Below are positions 18,836-27,055 of a DNA stretch of 64,000 bases, piece by piece. The stretch is taken from NCBI RefSeq assembly GCF_001875665.1, contig NZ_MLAL01000045.1:62001-126000 (forward strand), in the 5' to 3' direction. Numbering within the stretch: the stretch's first letter is position 1; every line of letters begins with the position of its first letter. The notes beneath the pieces were generated by a model. The model was given only the letters and a program-made list of their open reading frames with translations, was not told where the DNA came from and ran no database searches. The position numbers and the translations under genes were made by a program. This DNA comes from Corynebacterium sp. NML130628 (GTDB taxonomy: Bacteria > Actinomycetota > Actinomycetes > Mycobacteriales > Mycobacteriaceae).

Positions 18836-19867
18836 GTGACGAAAACCGGCACCCGGGTCGAGTTCCGGGACGTATCGAAAGTCTTTACAACAGGTGGGCG
18901 TGAGGTTGTGGCCGTCGACAATGTGTCGCTGACGGTCGAACCTGGCGAGATCCTCGGTGTGATCGGCTACTCCGGCGCTGGCAAGTCCACGCTGGTACGC
19001 CTGATCAACGGGCTCGACATGCCAACCAGCGGCGAGCTCCTTCTCGACGACACCAATATCGTCGGCAAGAGCGAGAAACGCCTGCGGCAAGTGCGCCGAA
19101 ACGTTGGGATGATTTTCCAGCAGTTCAACCTCTTCTCGTCCCGCACTGCGGCGGGCAACATCGAGTACCCGCTGCAGCTTGCCGGTTTGGGCAAACAGGA
19201 GCGACAGGCACGCGTCAAGGAGCTCCTTGAGTTTGTTGGACTGTCAGATCGCGGCAAGAACTACCCTGAGCAGCTTTCAGGTGGTCAGAAGCAGCGCGTG
19301 GGCATCGCTCGTGCGCTCGCCACGAATCCATCGCTCTTGCTTGCCGACGAAGCCACCTCCGCCCTCGACCCCGAGACCACCCACGAGGTGCTCGAGTTGC
19401 TGCGTCGCGTCAACGCGGAGCTCGGCATCACGATCGTGGTGATCACCCACGAGATGGACGTCATCCGCGCGATCGCAGACAAGGTCGCCGTGATGGAGGC
19501 CGGCAAGGTCGTCGAGTATGGCTCCCTCTACGAGGTGTTCTCAGACCCGAAGACGAAGGTTGCACAGCGCTTCGTATCGACGTCACTTCGCAATACGCCA
19601 GACAAGCACGAGGAGATCGAGCTCCTCAACGCGGCACCCGGTCGCCTCTTCACCGTCGATCTGACGGAGCACTCGGGATTCTTCGGCGCAGCGGAGCAGG
19701 CACGCCAGCGCGGTGTGTCGATTCAGCCGGTACACGCAGGGATTACAACCCTGCAGGAGCACTCCTTCGGCAAGATGACGGTTCGCCTCAACGGTGATGA
19801 CGCAGCGATTAACGAGTTCCTGCACACGCTGCAGGACACCACAGATATTCAGGAGATACGTCGATGA
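18836..19867 (+). CDS. metN: Methionine ABC transporter ATP-binding protein
   Basis: This 343-residue ATPase powers methionine import. The Walker A is GYSGAGKST, the signature LSGGQKQRVGIARAL and Walker B LLLADEATSALDP, with the H-loop in VVITHEMDV. The C-terminal ~80 residues (LFTVDLTEHSGFFGAAEQARQRGVSIQPVHAGIT) form the regulatory NIL domain that mediates trans-inhibition by methionine. It starts with GTG 3 bp after metQ, with AGGAGA inside the metQ 3' end, and overlaps metI by 4 bp. Confidence 0.95.
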   Translation: MTKTGTRVEFRDVSKVFTTGGREVVAVDNVSLTVEPGEILGVIGYSGAGKSTLVRLINGLDMPTSGELLLDDTNIVGKSEKRLRQVRRNVGMIFQQFNLFSSRTAAGNIEYPLQLAGLGKQERQARVKELLEFVGLSDRGKNYPEQLSGGQKQRVGIARALATNPSLLLADEATSALDPETTHEVLELLRRVNAELGITIVVITHEMDVIRAIADKVAVMEAGKVVEYGSLYEVFSDPKTKVAQRFVSTSLRNTPDKHEEIELLNAAPGRLFTVDLTEHSGFFGAAEQARQRGVSIQPVHAGITTLQEHSFGKMTVRLNGDDAAINEFLHTLQDTTDIQEIRR

Positions 19868-20556
19868 ACAGTGCTGTCAACGAATTCATTCTGGCGCAGC
19901 CAAACTGGGAACGGCTCGGACCCACGTTTGTGGACGCCATCGGCGACACGCTCTGGATGGTGGGCATCACCCTGTTAGTCGGCGGCATCTGCGGCCTGAT
20001 CCTCGGCGTGTTCTTGTACACCACCCGCCCGGGTGGCATCCTGAAGAACAGCGTCGTGTACTGGGTGATCAACTTCGCCGTGAACTTCTTCCGGCCGATC
20101 CCGTTCATCATCATGATCGCCATGCTCTACCCCATCACGTTATCGGTGGTGGGCACGACGATTGGCCGTGGCGCGGCCACGTTCGTGATGTGCTTCTCCG
20201 CGACCTTTACCGTGGCTCGTATCGTCGAGCAGAACCTGGTGTCCATTGACCCCGGCATGATTGAGGCGGCGCGTTCGATGGGCGCTGGCCCGTGGACGAT
20301 CATCCGCACCGTCATCCTCCCGGAGGCGCTCGGCCCGCTGATTCTCGGCTACACGTTCATCTTCATCGCGGTGATCGATATGTCCGCGATGGCCGGCTAC
20401 ATCGGCGGTGGCGGCCTTGGTGACTTCGCCATCGTGTACGGCTACCGCCAGTTCGAGCCGCAGGTGACATGGGCGGCCGTGATCGTCATCGTCGTCATCG
20501 TGCAGCTCGCACAGTTCTTGGGCAACTGGCTGTCCAAGAAGGTGATGCGCCGCTAA
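19864..20556 (+). CDS. metI: Methionine ABC transporter permease
   Basis: This 230-residue inner-membrane permease has about five helices and the conserved EAA loop MIEAARSMGAGPWTIIRTVILPEALGP that contacts MetN. The helix set ETLWMVG-like IGDTLWMVGITLLVGG near the N-terminus and AMAGYIGGGGLGDFAIVYGY near the C-terminus are typical of MetI. It overlaps metN by an ATGA junction, which indicates coupled translation. Confidence 0.95.
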   Translation: MNSAVNEFILAQPNWERLGPTFVDAIGDTLWMVGITLLVGGICGLILGVFLYTTRPGGILKNSVVYWVINFAVNFFRPIPFIIMIAMLYPITLSVVGTTIGRGAATFVMCFSATFTVARIVEQNLVSIDPGMIEAARSMGAGPWTIIRTVILPEALGPLILGYTFIFIAVIDMSAMAGYIGGGGLGDFAIVYGYRQFEPQVTWAAVIVIVVIVQLAQFLGNWLSKKVMRR

Positions 20557-20585
20557 GGTGTGACCAGTTGGTTAGGATGGGTGCC

Positions 20586-21368
20586 ATGAAAATCGCAGCG
20601 TTTGATTTTGATGGCACCCTTCATCATCCTGAGGACACCGGCGAGCACGGCTTCGATCCGGCCGACATGGATGCGATCCAGGCCTGGTGCGACGCTGGCC
20701 ACATCGCTATTTCCGCCACTGGTCGCTCGCGCACCGCGCTTGAGTTCGGGATGCGCCACTGCCCCATCCGCTTCGATTACCAGGTACTCTCCAACGGCGG
20801 CTCCGCAACCACCGGCGACAATGAGCGTCTGCTGTACTCACACCTCGTAGACCCAGCAATCGTTGAAAAGGTGGTCACGCACTTTGCTGATACAGAAGGC
20901 GTGGCGGTGTTCGGCACCACGATCGGCCACGTTGACGGTGAGTTCAGCAATAACACGCAGGCGCGCAGCAGCTTCACCGTCAATTTCGACGCAATGACGA
21001 CCGCCGATATCCCCCACCACGAGTTCGCCGTCGTCCCCCTGTGGATCCCAGACAACGAAGCGCTGCGCGCCGAAGTCTACGAGTGGACGCGCGCGCTGCC
21101 GCATGTGTCGGTGGCTCAGAACCAGGATTTCATCGACATCATGGCGCCGGGCCGCACGAAGGGCGCTGGTATCCAGGACCTGCTGGAACTACTCGACGTC
21201 CCACGCGAAGACATCGAGCTGTACACCTTCGGCGATTCGTGGAACGACTTGTCCATGCACGAGATCGCGGATCACTCGCACAGCTTCCACCACTCACCCG
21301 CCGAAGTGCAGCAGCGCACCGACCACGTGATCAGACGGGTCGCTGACGTGCTGCCCAGCTACATGTAG
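20586..21368 (+). CDS. HAD-superfamily IIB (Cof-type) hydrolase
   Basis: This is a 260-residue phosphatase of the HAD-IIB type. Motif I is FDFDGTLH at residues 6-12, motif II is ISATGRSRTALE, and motifs III/IV are KGAGIQDLLELL and TFGDSWNDLSMHEIADHS. The substrate is probably a small sugar or nucleotide phosphate but cannot be read from sequence. The start is the ATG at 20586 preceded by AGGATGGG, since the longer frame lies in metI. It may be co-transcribed with metI. Its end overlaps the convergent sucrase/ferredoxin-like gene by 10 bp. Confidence 0.85.
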   Translation: MKIAAFDFDGTLHHPEDTGEHGFDPADMDAIQAWCDAGHIAISATGRSRTALEFGMRHCPIRFDYQVLSNGGSATTGDNERLLYSHLVDPAIVEKVVTHFADTEGVAVFGTTIGHVDGEFSNNTQARSSFTVNFDAMTTADIPHHEFAVVPLWIPDNEALRAEVYEWTRALPHVSVAQNQDFIDIMAPGRTKGAGIQDLLELLDVPREDIELYTFGDSWNDLSMHEIADHSHSFHHSPAEVQQRTDHVIRRVADVLPSYM

Positions 21369-22270
21369 GAGCGGCTGGCGACGACCCAGCCCTTGCCCGG
21401 CTTCGGGTCCTTCCCGCACGACGCCATCACGGCGTCAATATTGCGCTGCTCGAGTACCACTTCGTAGGCGGTATCGGTAGCGGTGTCGGTGATGGTGACG
21501 TGGGCGGAGGGGCCGTCGATACGCTCGGCGGTGACCTCAAGCTGTCCGTAGTGCACCTTCTGACCACGGGTGGCGAGCTGCGTTGCGATGTCGACCTCCG
21601 CCACCTGCCCGACCGAGCTGAATGTGCCGCGCCCTCGGTTGCCCGGCACGAAGTACTCGCCCTGCATCGCGGCGTCGAGCATGGCCTCTGTTGCCTCGAT
21701 GTTCATCCGGCCGAAGCTGTACGCCCACGGCATGAGCATCATCGTCGCAGCGAAACGGTGCCCCTTGATGTGGGAGGTTTCCCACACCACGTCATTGCCG
21801 TGCCCAAACGGGTACTTCTCTACCAGCTCGTTGACGATGGGCCGCCCCTTGATAGCGCAGCACATGTCGCGCTTTCCGTGGGTGCAGACCAGGACGAGCG
21901 GCTTCGTGCGCGTCCGCGCATTGTTGCGACCCGGGCCAGATAGGTCGAGGTCGAGGATCTCCTCAGGGCGATCGATGTGCAGCACCTCGGTAGCTGCTTG
22001 ATCGGCGAAGACCAAGTACACGTGGTGGTCTTCGATCTGGCGTCCTTCCCTCGTTGGGTGGCGAATCAGCAACAGCGTGGCGTTGTAGCGCTGCATGTGC
22101 GCCTTCAACTTTTGGGTCAGCTCATCCCCGAAGGTGTCGCCGTCGAGAACATCGTGGCTCCACTTATGCGGCCACTCAAACAAAACGTAGGTAGAGCCGG
22201 GTTTCGCGGTACCTGGCAGCGGCTCATTGTCCGTATCAGAACAGAGTTCGCGTGCATGGGCTGTAGTCAT
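21359..22270 (-). CDS. Sucrase/ferredoxin-like family protein
   Basis: This 303-residue protein contains a thioredoxin-like ferredoxin region with LVCTHGKRDMCCAIKGRPIV (Cys residues of the likely 2Fe-2S site) followed by WETSHIKGHRFAATMMLMPWAYSFG, which are characteristic of the family. The name is historical; activity is unknown and there is no sucrase motif. The ATG at 22270 is chosen, with a GTG at 22279 as alternative. A DtxR-like palindrome lies about 33 bp upstream of the ATG, consistent with iron-responsive expression of an Fe-S protein. Confidence 0.8.
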   Translation of the reverse strand: MTTAHARELCSDTDNEPLPGTAKPGSTYVLFEWPHKWSHDVLDGDTFGDELTQKLKAHMQRYNATLLLIRHPTREGRQIEDHHVYLVFADQAATEVLHIDRPEEILDLDLSGPGRNNARTRTKPLVLVCTHGKRDMCCAIKGRPIVNELVEKYPFGHGNDVVWETSHIKGHRFAATMMLMPWAYSFGRMNIEATEAMLDAAMQGEYFVPGNRGRGTFSSVGQVAEVDIATQLATRGQKVHYGQLEVTAERIDGPSAHVTITDTATDTAYEVVLEQRNIDAVMASCGKDPKPGKGWVVASRSYM

Positions 22271-22302
22271 GGCAACCACTGTAGCGAAAATTTCCTGATT
22301 GA

Positions 22303-22316
22303 TTAGGCATACCTAA
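22303..22316 (-). promoter_or_regulatory. Candidate DtxR/IdeR iron box
   Basis: TTAGGCATACCTAA is a palindrome with 5-bp arms and matches one side of the DtxR consensus (TTAGGTTAGCCTAACCTAA). The full 19-bp alignment scores about 13/19, so it is a moderate match. It is upstream of the sucrase/ferredoxin-like gene and about 100 bp from the divergent lipoprotein gene. Confidence 0.5.
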
Positions 22317-22413
22317 ACCGGAACGACTCGGGCAGTTAACATTTTGATAACCTTTTTGGTTTTTCACCGTTCTGCTTTGCTCTTCGAGAATCGTTCTGGC
22401 TACGGTAATTCTC

Positions 22414-23007
22414 GTGTTTCCTTTACCGAAGTTCGCCGTTGCAGCACTGACCCCGTGTGTTGCTGGCGCCGTGCTCGCCGGCTGCGTGGGCTCTCCTGCC
22501 CAGGAGCAGGGCGCGACCCGCGTCGGCTCGGTGCACGCCGCGCCTGCGTCGACGCAGCTTCGGCCACTCGGTACCGCGAACGCGAGCCCGAAAACCCAGC
22601 GGCCATCCGCACCTGCTCAGCTTGCCGTGGCCGGCGTGCGAGTGGGCACCCACGAAGGATTCGACCGCGTGGTTGTAGACCTCGTCGGCGATGGCGAGCC
22701 TGGCTGGTTCGTGGATTACACCTCAACCCCGATGCAGGAGATCACCGGCAAGCCGCTGAAGGTGACTGGCAACGCGTTCCTCAACATCAATATCGACGGC
22801 ACTGTCTACCCCTACGAGCTGGGCCTGGACGCGGACCAGATCAAGGTGGAGACCCCGGCAGAGACCGGCAACATCATCGACGTCGTCAACGCCGGCACAT
22901 ACGAGGGCCGCAGCCGCGTAGTTGTCGGGCTGCGTTCTGACCTGCCGTATTCGGTGCAGGTGCTGGAGCATCCGCTGCGCCTGGTTGTTGACATCGTGCA
23001 GTCCTAA
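22414..23007 (+). CDS. Secreted lipoprotein with AMIN-like domain
   Basis: This 197-residue exported protein has a signal peptide and lipobox LAGC (Cys24). A Ser/Pro/Ala-rich linker leads to one AMIN-like beta-sandwich: VGTHEGFDRVVVDLVGDGEPGWFVDYT, then YEGRSRVVVGLRSDLPYSVQVLEHPLRLVVDIVQS. AMIN-like domains are thought to bind cell-wall polymers. The start is a GTG with no Shine-Dalgarno sequence. TACGGT sits 8-13 bp before it, so a leaderless transcript is possible. It ends 5 bp from the convergent imuB gene. Confidence 0.75.
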   Translation: MFPLPKFAVAALTPCVAGAVLAGCVGSPAQEQGATRVGSVHAAPASTQLRPLGTANASPKTQRPSAPAQLAVAGVRVGTHEGFDRVVVDLVGDGEPGWFVDYTSTPMQEITGKPLKVTGNAFLNINIDGTVYPYELGLDADQIKVETPAETGNIIDVVNAGTYEGRSRVVVGLRSDLPYSVQVLEHPLRLVVDIVQS

Positions 23008-23012
23008 AACAC

Positions 23013-24557
23013 CTAGTGGTAGAGCGCCTCGACGCTCCAGCGCTGCCGATACCACACCAACAGCCACCCGCGCTGCCCCGCCGTCGACGCCTGCTCCACC
23101 CCAAGCACCTGGAGACGCGCAAGCTTCATAGGGTGCGCACCCCACCACCCTTCATCGACGGGCCACGGGCCTGCCCACGCGGTGACGTCGTAGCAGCGCT
23201 TGCCCCACACCAACGTGGCGGGCTGGCCACTGAGCAGGACCTCTGCGTTGAGAAGCACCGGCCGACCGGCGCTATCCAGCAACTTTACCCGTGATGACGG
23301 GTGCTCGATCCCACCACCAAGCCTGGCTGGAAGTGGCGACGGGACAGCGCCGACGAACTTCCCACGGTCCTGTGGTGGCACCTCCCCGTAGGGCACAAGC
23401 CGGATACGCTCGGCCACGCCGCGCCCTCCGACCGCGACCGGCTGCAGCACCGCCTCCATCCCGAGCTGGGATTGCACTCGCTCGATCACGCGGCGCGCAC
23501 CATCGTCTGATGCCCCGTCGGACCACAACTCCCCCACCACGTCAGGCTGCGCAAGCTCCAGCGGTTCGAGCAGCAACGAGGCGATCGGTCCGCTGCCTCC
23601 GTTGGTGAGCCATCCATCAAGTTGCCAGCGCACCCGGTCGGCGGTGCCGGCTTCCGTCAGTGCTTCCCGCGTGCGCCACACGCGTTCGACCCGGGCGCCG
23701 TCGCTCAGCTCGGCGGAGATCTTCAGCCTCAGGCAGTGCACCCCGGCCTCCTTGAGCCGCTGGTGCAGCCTGGCCGCGAGTACGCGGGCGGCGAACGCGG
23801 CGGCGTCGACGCGCTCGATTGGTTCTTCCGGAGTCATCTCCACCGCGAAGTCTTCCACGGGCAGTTCCGGGGCGACGCGCCGGTCCGGGGCTGCGCTGGC
23901 GATCCGGTGCAGGTGAATGCCCGCAACCCCGAAGCGCGTCATCACGGCTGAGGCAGGCAGCTGCGCAAGCTGCCCCAATGTCTGGATACCAAGTTGGCCC
24001 AGGGTACGGACAGTTTCCGGATCCGCTCCAAGCGCCGCCTCTGCCGTGAGCACCCGAAGTGGCTGCGCCGAGAGAAACTGCGCCGATCCCCCTTCGGCCA
24101 CCACGTGCGAGCTCCGGGTGGCGATCACCGCGGTAGCGATCTCATCCGCCGCCCCTGCCATGACGTCGATGCCGTGGCGGGCGGCGGCGTCGATCAGCAT
24201 CTCAAGCGCCGTGTCCTCGTTGCCGTGGAACTTCCCCGCCGTGGCGAGGTCCGCGACCACCAGGCCGGGGCGCAGCACCTCCACGGAGGCAGCTACGTCG
24301 TCCAGGGAGCCTGCGAGCGCGCTGAACGTGCGGCCGTCGCGCTCCGGGTTGTCCTCTACTACCGTCAGCTCCGGCGCGACGGCCTGCGCGTTACGTACCC
24401 GCATCCCACGGCGGACCCCGACGCGCCGCGCCTCCTGCGAACAGACCTTGATGCGATGCTGCACCGCGATCGCAATCGGTTCTTCCAGCGTGTCCTCGGC
24501 TTCGAGCTTGGCTGCCTGTACGGGCCAGTCCGGGAACCAAAGTGCAGCAACCCTCAT
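23013..24557 (-). CDS. imuB: ImuB, catalytically inactive Y-family polymerase homologue
   Basis: ImuB is the hub of the actinobacterial mutasome, linking DnaE2 and ImuA' to the sliding clamp. The 514 residues show the Y-family fold, but the N-terminal metal-binding Asp is absent (MRVAALWFPDWP) and the SxDE catalytic palm motif is replaced (SVEVLRPGLVVADLA), as in other ImuB proteins. A helix-hairpin-helix region follows (VRTLGQLGIQTLGQLAQLP). The expected clamp-binding QLxLWG appears only in degraded form (VVGELWSDG). It overlaps imuA' by 4 bp. Confidence 0.88.
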   Translation of the reverse strand: MRVAALWFPDWPVQAAKLEAEDTLEEPIAIAVQHRIKVCSQEARRVGVRRGMRVRNAQAVAPELTVVEDNPERDGRTFSALAGSLDDVAASVEVLRPGLVVADLATAGKFHGNEDTALEMLIDAAARHGIDVMAGAADEIATAVIATRSSHVVAEGGSAQFLSAQPLRVLTAEAALGADPETVRTLGQLGIQTLGQLAQLPASAVMTRFGVAGIHLHRIASAAPDRRVAPELPVEDFAVEMTPEEPIERVDAAAFAARVLAARLHQRLKEAGVHCLRLKISAELSDGARVERVWRTREALTEAGTADRVRWQLDGWLTNGGSGPIASLLLEPLELAQPDVVGELWSDGASDDGARRVIERVQSQLGMEAVLQPVAVGGRGVAERIRLVPYGEVPPQDRGKFVGAVPSPLPARLGGGIEHPSSRVKLLDSAGRPVLLNAEVLLSGQPATLVWGKRCYDVTAWAGPWPVDEGWWGAHPMKLARLQVLGVEQASTAGQRGWLLVWYRQRWSVEALYH

Positions 24558-25267
24558 GAGGGCACCGCCTTCAGGTGCGTGACACCGCCTGTCGCCACCC
24601 CAAGCGTCAGTAGTGCCGGTGGCCGCTTCCAGCCTTTCGCGTGCGCGGACACTTCAAGGTCAATACCCGCGATACGCCCACGGCCACGCCCGATACCGTG
24701 AAAGCGAGCAATGTCCGCGCTCATGCGCAGTGCGGGCGAAGGCACCGTCACGTTCACGCAGAGCATCGCTGCTTCCCCGGCGCGCACACGGGCAAGCAGC
24801 GGGCGGGCCTGTGCGGGCGTGAATTGGATTTCACCTCGGGTGTGCAGCACCACCACATCCAGCCCTTCGGCGAGTACACCGGCGGCATGCACTGCGTCCA
24901 GCCCTGGCTCCGGGACTGCGACTGTTCTGCGCAGCGCTTGTCCTGAAAGCTCCGCGTAGGACAGCTCCGGCCACCCCACCACGGCCGCGTAGCCGCCGGC
25001 TTCCGTGACCTGTCGTAGGATCTCCACAATGAGTGAGGGCGTGTCGCTCACTTGCGTGACCTGCCGCCTTGGCAAACCTCCGTTCGGAAGTACATTCGCC
25101 AACTCACCACCCAACGGAACAACACCTTCGCCCCCGATCTGCTCCTGCGCGGCACCACCATCAAGCTCGGCTAATTGCGCACGGAGCCGCGCAATCTGCT
25201 CAGCCTTGCTGGGCTGCTCACCACCGTCCGTAGCGAACTCGCGCGAGCGAATAGGTGTTCCATTCAT
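24554..25267 (-). CDS. imuA': ImuA'-like RecA-related mutasome accessory protein
   Basis: This 237-residue protein occupies the imuA' slot immediately upstream of imuB. It resembles the RecA core in layout (LPNGGLPRRQVTQVSDTPSLIVEILRQV, AVVGWPELSYAELS), but the P-loop is missing, as expected for ImuA'. It is thought to bind ImuB and RecA during damage-induced mutagenesis. The start is the ATG at 25267 because the frame further upstream runs into the promoter region, with a LexA box at 25313-25328. Confidence 0.75.
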   Translation of the reverse strand: MNGTPIRSREFATDGGEQPSKAEQIARLRAQLAELDGGAAQEQIGGEGVVPLGGELANVLPNGGLPRRQVTQVSDTPSLIVEILRQVTEAGGYAAVVGWPELSYAELSGQALRRTVAVPEPGLDAVHAAGVLAEGLDVVVLHTRGEIQFTPAQARPLLARVRAGEAAMLCVNVTVPSPALRMSADIARFHGIGRGRGRIAGIDLEVSAHAKGWKRPPALLTLGVATGGVTHLKAVPS

Positions 25268-25312
25268 GCCTGTTAGTATGCAACGCGTCCCCGACACGAG
25301 CAACAGCAAAGG

Positions 25313-25328
25313 TCGAACACTATTTCGA
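25313..25328 (-). promoter_or_regulatory. LexA (SOS) box of imuA'-imuB
   Basis: TCGAACACTATTTCGA has perfect TCGAA/TTCGA arms and matches 14 of 16 positions of the actinobacterial SOS consensus. It sits 46 bp upstream of the imuA' ATG and 46 bp upstream of a small + strand gene, and could regulate either. Confidence 0.75.
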
Positions 25329-25373
25329 ACCACGGTGGCGCGAAGCGAGTCTCAATGCGCTACGCTCTGCCCT

Positions 25374-25817
25374 ATGTACTACGCAGACTTCCGCAACCGC
25401 GTCACCCCAATTCCCACGCCACCCGCTGTGCGGGCGGTGACCGCGGGGTGCGTAGCGGCGTCGATAAGCGTGATGGCTGCACCGCTGCCCGCAGCCGTGA
25501 AAGTCGGTGTTGCTCTCGCCGCGGTGTTCATCGCCCGCGCCACCACCCGGGCACACCCGTACCGCAAGGCCATGGCCGAGTTCGCTCGCAGCCGCAACGT
25601 CTCGCAGGTGCCGTCGCTGAGCATGGTGGTACCCCTGATGCTGTGGTGGTTGGCGATCATGCTGTGCCCGCTGATCGCGCCACTGCCCGGCTGGGGGCTG
25701 GCACTGCTTGCGGGCGGACTCTTTGTCGTGGCGTGGGTGCTCATGCCGCACGTCGACGGCACGCGACGCCTCGCATACGCACCCCCAGCACCCGCAGCGC
25801 CTACAACGAAGCGCTAG
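25374..25817 (+). CDS. Hypothetical membrane protein
   Basis: I do not recognise this 147-residue protein. It has a short hydrophilic N-terminus (MYYADFRNRVTPIPTPP), about four hydrophobic segments (including VTAGCVAASISVMAAPLPAAV, VVPLMLWWLAIMLCPLIAPL and LALLAGGLFVVAWVLM) and an Ala/Pro-rich tail. The ATG at 25374 is chosen because the frame upstream lies antisense to imuA'. It shares its promoter region with the LexA box and overlaps the convergent CMD/AhpD gene by 4 bp. Confidence 0.6.
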   Translation: MYYADFRNRVTPIPTPPAVRAVTAGCVAASISVMAAPLPAAVKVGVALAAVFIARATTRAHPYRKAMAEFARSRNVSQVPSLSMVVPLMLWWLAIMLCPLIAPLPGWGLALLAGGLFVVAWVLMPHVDGTRRLAYAPPAPAAPTTKR

Positions 25818-27055
25818 CGGTAGCGCTTCGGCACGTCAGCCGCCCCCAGGCTGAGCATAAGGCGGTTTGCCCAGTTAAAGAACGCCGCCGAATTAATCAG
25901 GTCGAGGATCTCAAGCTCCCCGCAGTCGGCCGCGCGAAGTGCCTCGACGTGCTGCTGCGAGAACGCAATCGGGGTGTGCGTGAGCGCCACGGCGGCGTCG
26001 CGCAGCGCGTTCCACAGCTCGGTGCCAAGGTCGGCGGTCACACCTTCGTCGAGGAGCCGGGAGACCGCCTCGGCGTCCCCGCCTTCCTGCTTCGCGCGCC
26101 CCTGGTGTACGGAGGCGCAGTACTCGCACCCGTTGAGCCGGGAGACCACGGTCGCGGCTAGTTCCCGCTCGGCACGACCCAGGCCGCCGTCGGTGTTGTA
26201 GAAAATATCCAGGTCAGTCAGGGTGCGCGCCTTGAGCACTGCCGGGTCGCGCGCGAGTAGCCGGAAGTACTCCATGTCGATTCGCTCGGGCTTGAGCAGC
26301 GCGTCGCGGTGTTCCTCGGTGAACTCCGATTTGTCCAGGCTGGGCACCCACGCGCGCCAGCCTAGGGAGTGCTCCATGAACTTTGTCGGCGCGACAACGT
26401 CGGGCAGCAGGGTGCGTGGCCCGGGTTCCCAACCGGGGTCAACCACGCCGTGTGCTCGCCCGCTTGTCGACGCTCGCTGGGCCCGCTGGGCCAGCTCGGC
26501 CCTCTGCGCCCCACCAGCGTCAACCCCGCCGAGCACCCGCACGCCGTGCACAACGCGCAGCTGGAAGGTCACGAACGCGATGAGCTGCGCTAACGTCACG
26601 ATGCCGTTGTCGCTCCACCCGGCGGCCTGCAGGTGCCCGATCGCTGCGGCGGTGGAATCTTTCGGGTGGAAAACCAGCAGGTGTGCGAAGTCCAAAGCTG
26701 CGGCGAACTGCTCCGACGCCGCCCCGGCCACGTCACCGAACAGGACGAAGTCGCCGTGCCAGTACGGCCCCTCGGATGTGCCACGCGCGAGAGCGGCGTC
26801 GACGGCCTCGGCCAGGCCGGGATCTTCATCCTCGAGCAACTCCCGGTAGAACGCGCTCGCAGTTGGCAGTCCGGTGAGCCCGGCCACGAACGTGGCGACA
26901 CCATAGCGCCAGGCCAGCGGCACGTCGCCCTCGTCGGCGGGTTCAAAGAGGGCCGTAAACGTGAGCTCTGCGTTCTCGACTGCCTCCGGGCGGCGCTGGC
27001 GAAGGCGCGCGAGTTCCGGGGAGGCGTCGGCAAGCATATTGATGATGTTAGACAC
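25814..27055 (-). CDS. Fused CMD-domain (Avi_7170-like) and alkylhydroperoxidase (Avi_7169-like) protein
   Basis: This 413-residue protein joins two AhpD-like units. The N-terminal half (LADASPELARLRQRRPEAVENAELTFTALFEP, ending near VVHGVRVLGG) resembles the CMD Avi_7170 group and has no CxxC. The C-terminal half has the redox-active motif C310-E-Y-C313 with His317, in LNGCEYCASVHQGRAKQ, like the Avi_7169 peroxidase group. In many bacteria these are separate neighbouring genes beside a peptide-type ABC transporter. Here it is the last gene of that operon and overlaps the ATPase gene by 8 bp. The substrate is unknown. Confidence 0.75.
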   Translation of the reverse strand: MSNIINMLADASPELARLRQRRPEAVENAELTFTALFEPADEGDVPLAWRYGVATFVAGLTGLPTASAFYRELLEDEDPGLAEAVDAALARGTSEGPYWHGDFVLFGDVAGAASEQFAAALDFAHLLVFHPKDSTAAAIGHLQAAGWSDNGIVTLAQLIAFVTFQLRVVHGVRVLGGVDAGGAQRAELAQRAQRASTSGRAHGVVDPGWEPGPRTLLPDVVAPTKFMEHSLGWRAWVPSLDKSEFTEEHRDALLKPERIDMEYFRLLARDPAVLKARTLTDLDIFYNTDGGLGRAERELAATVVSRLNGCEYCASVHQGRAKQEGGDAEAVSRLLDEGVTADLGTELWNALRDAAVALTHTPIAFSQQHVEALRAADCGELEILDLINSAAFFNWANRLMLSLGAADVPKRYR

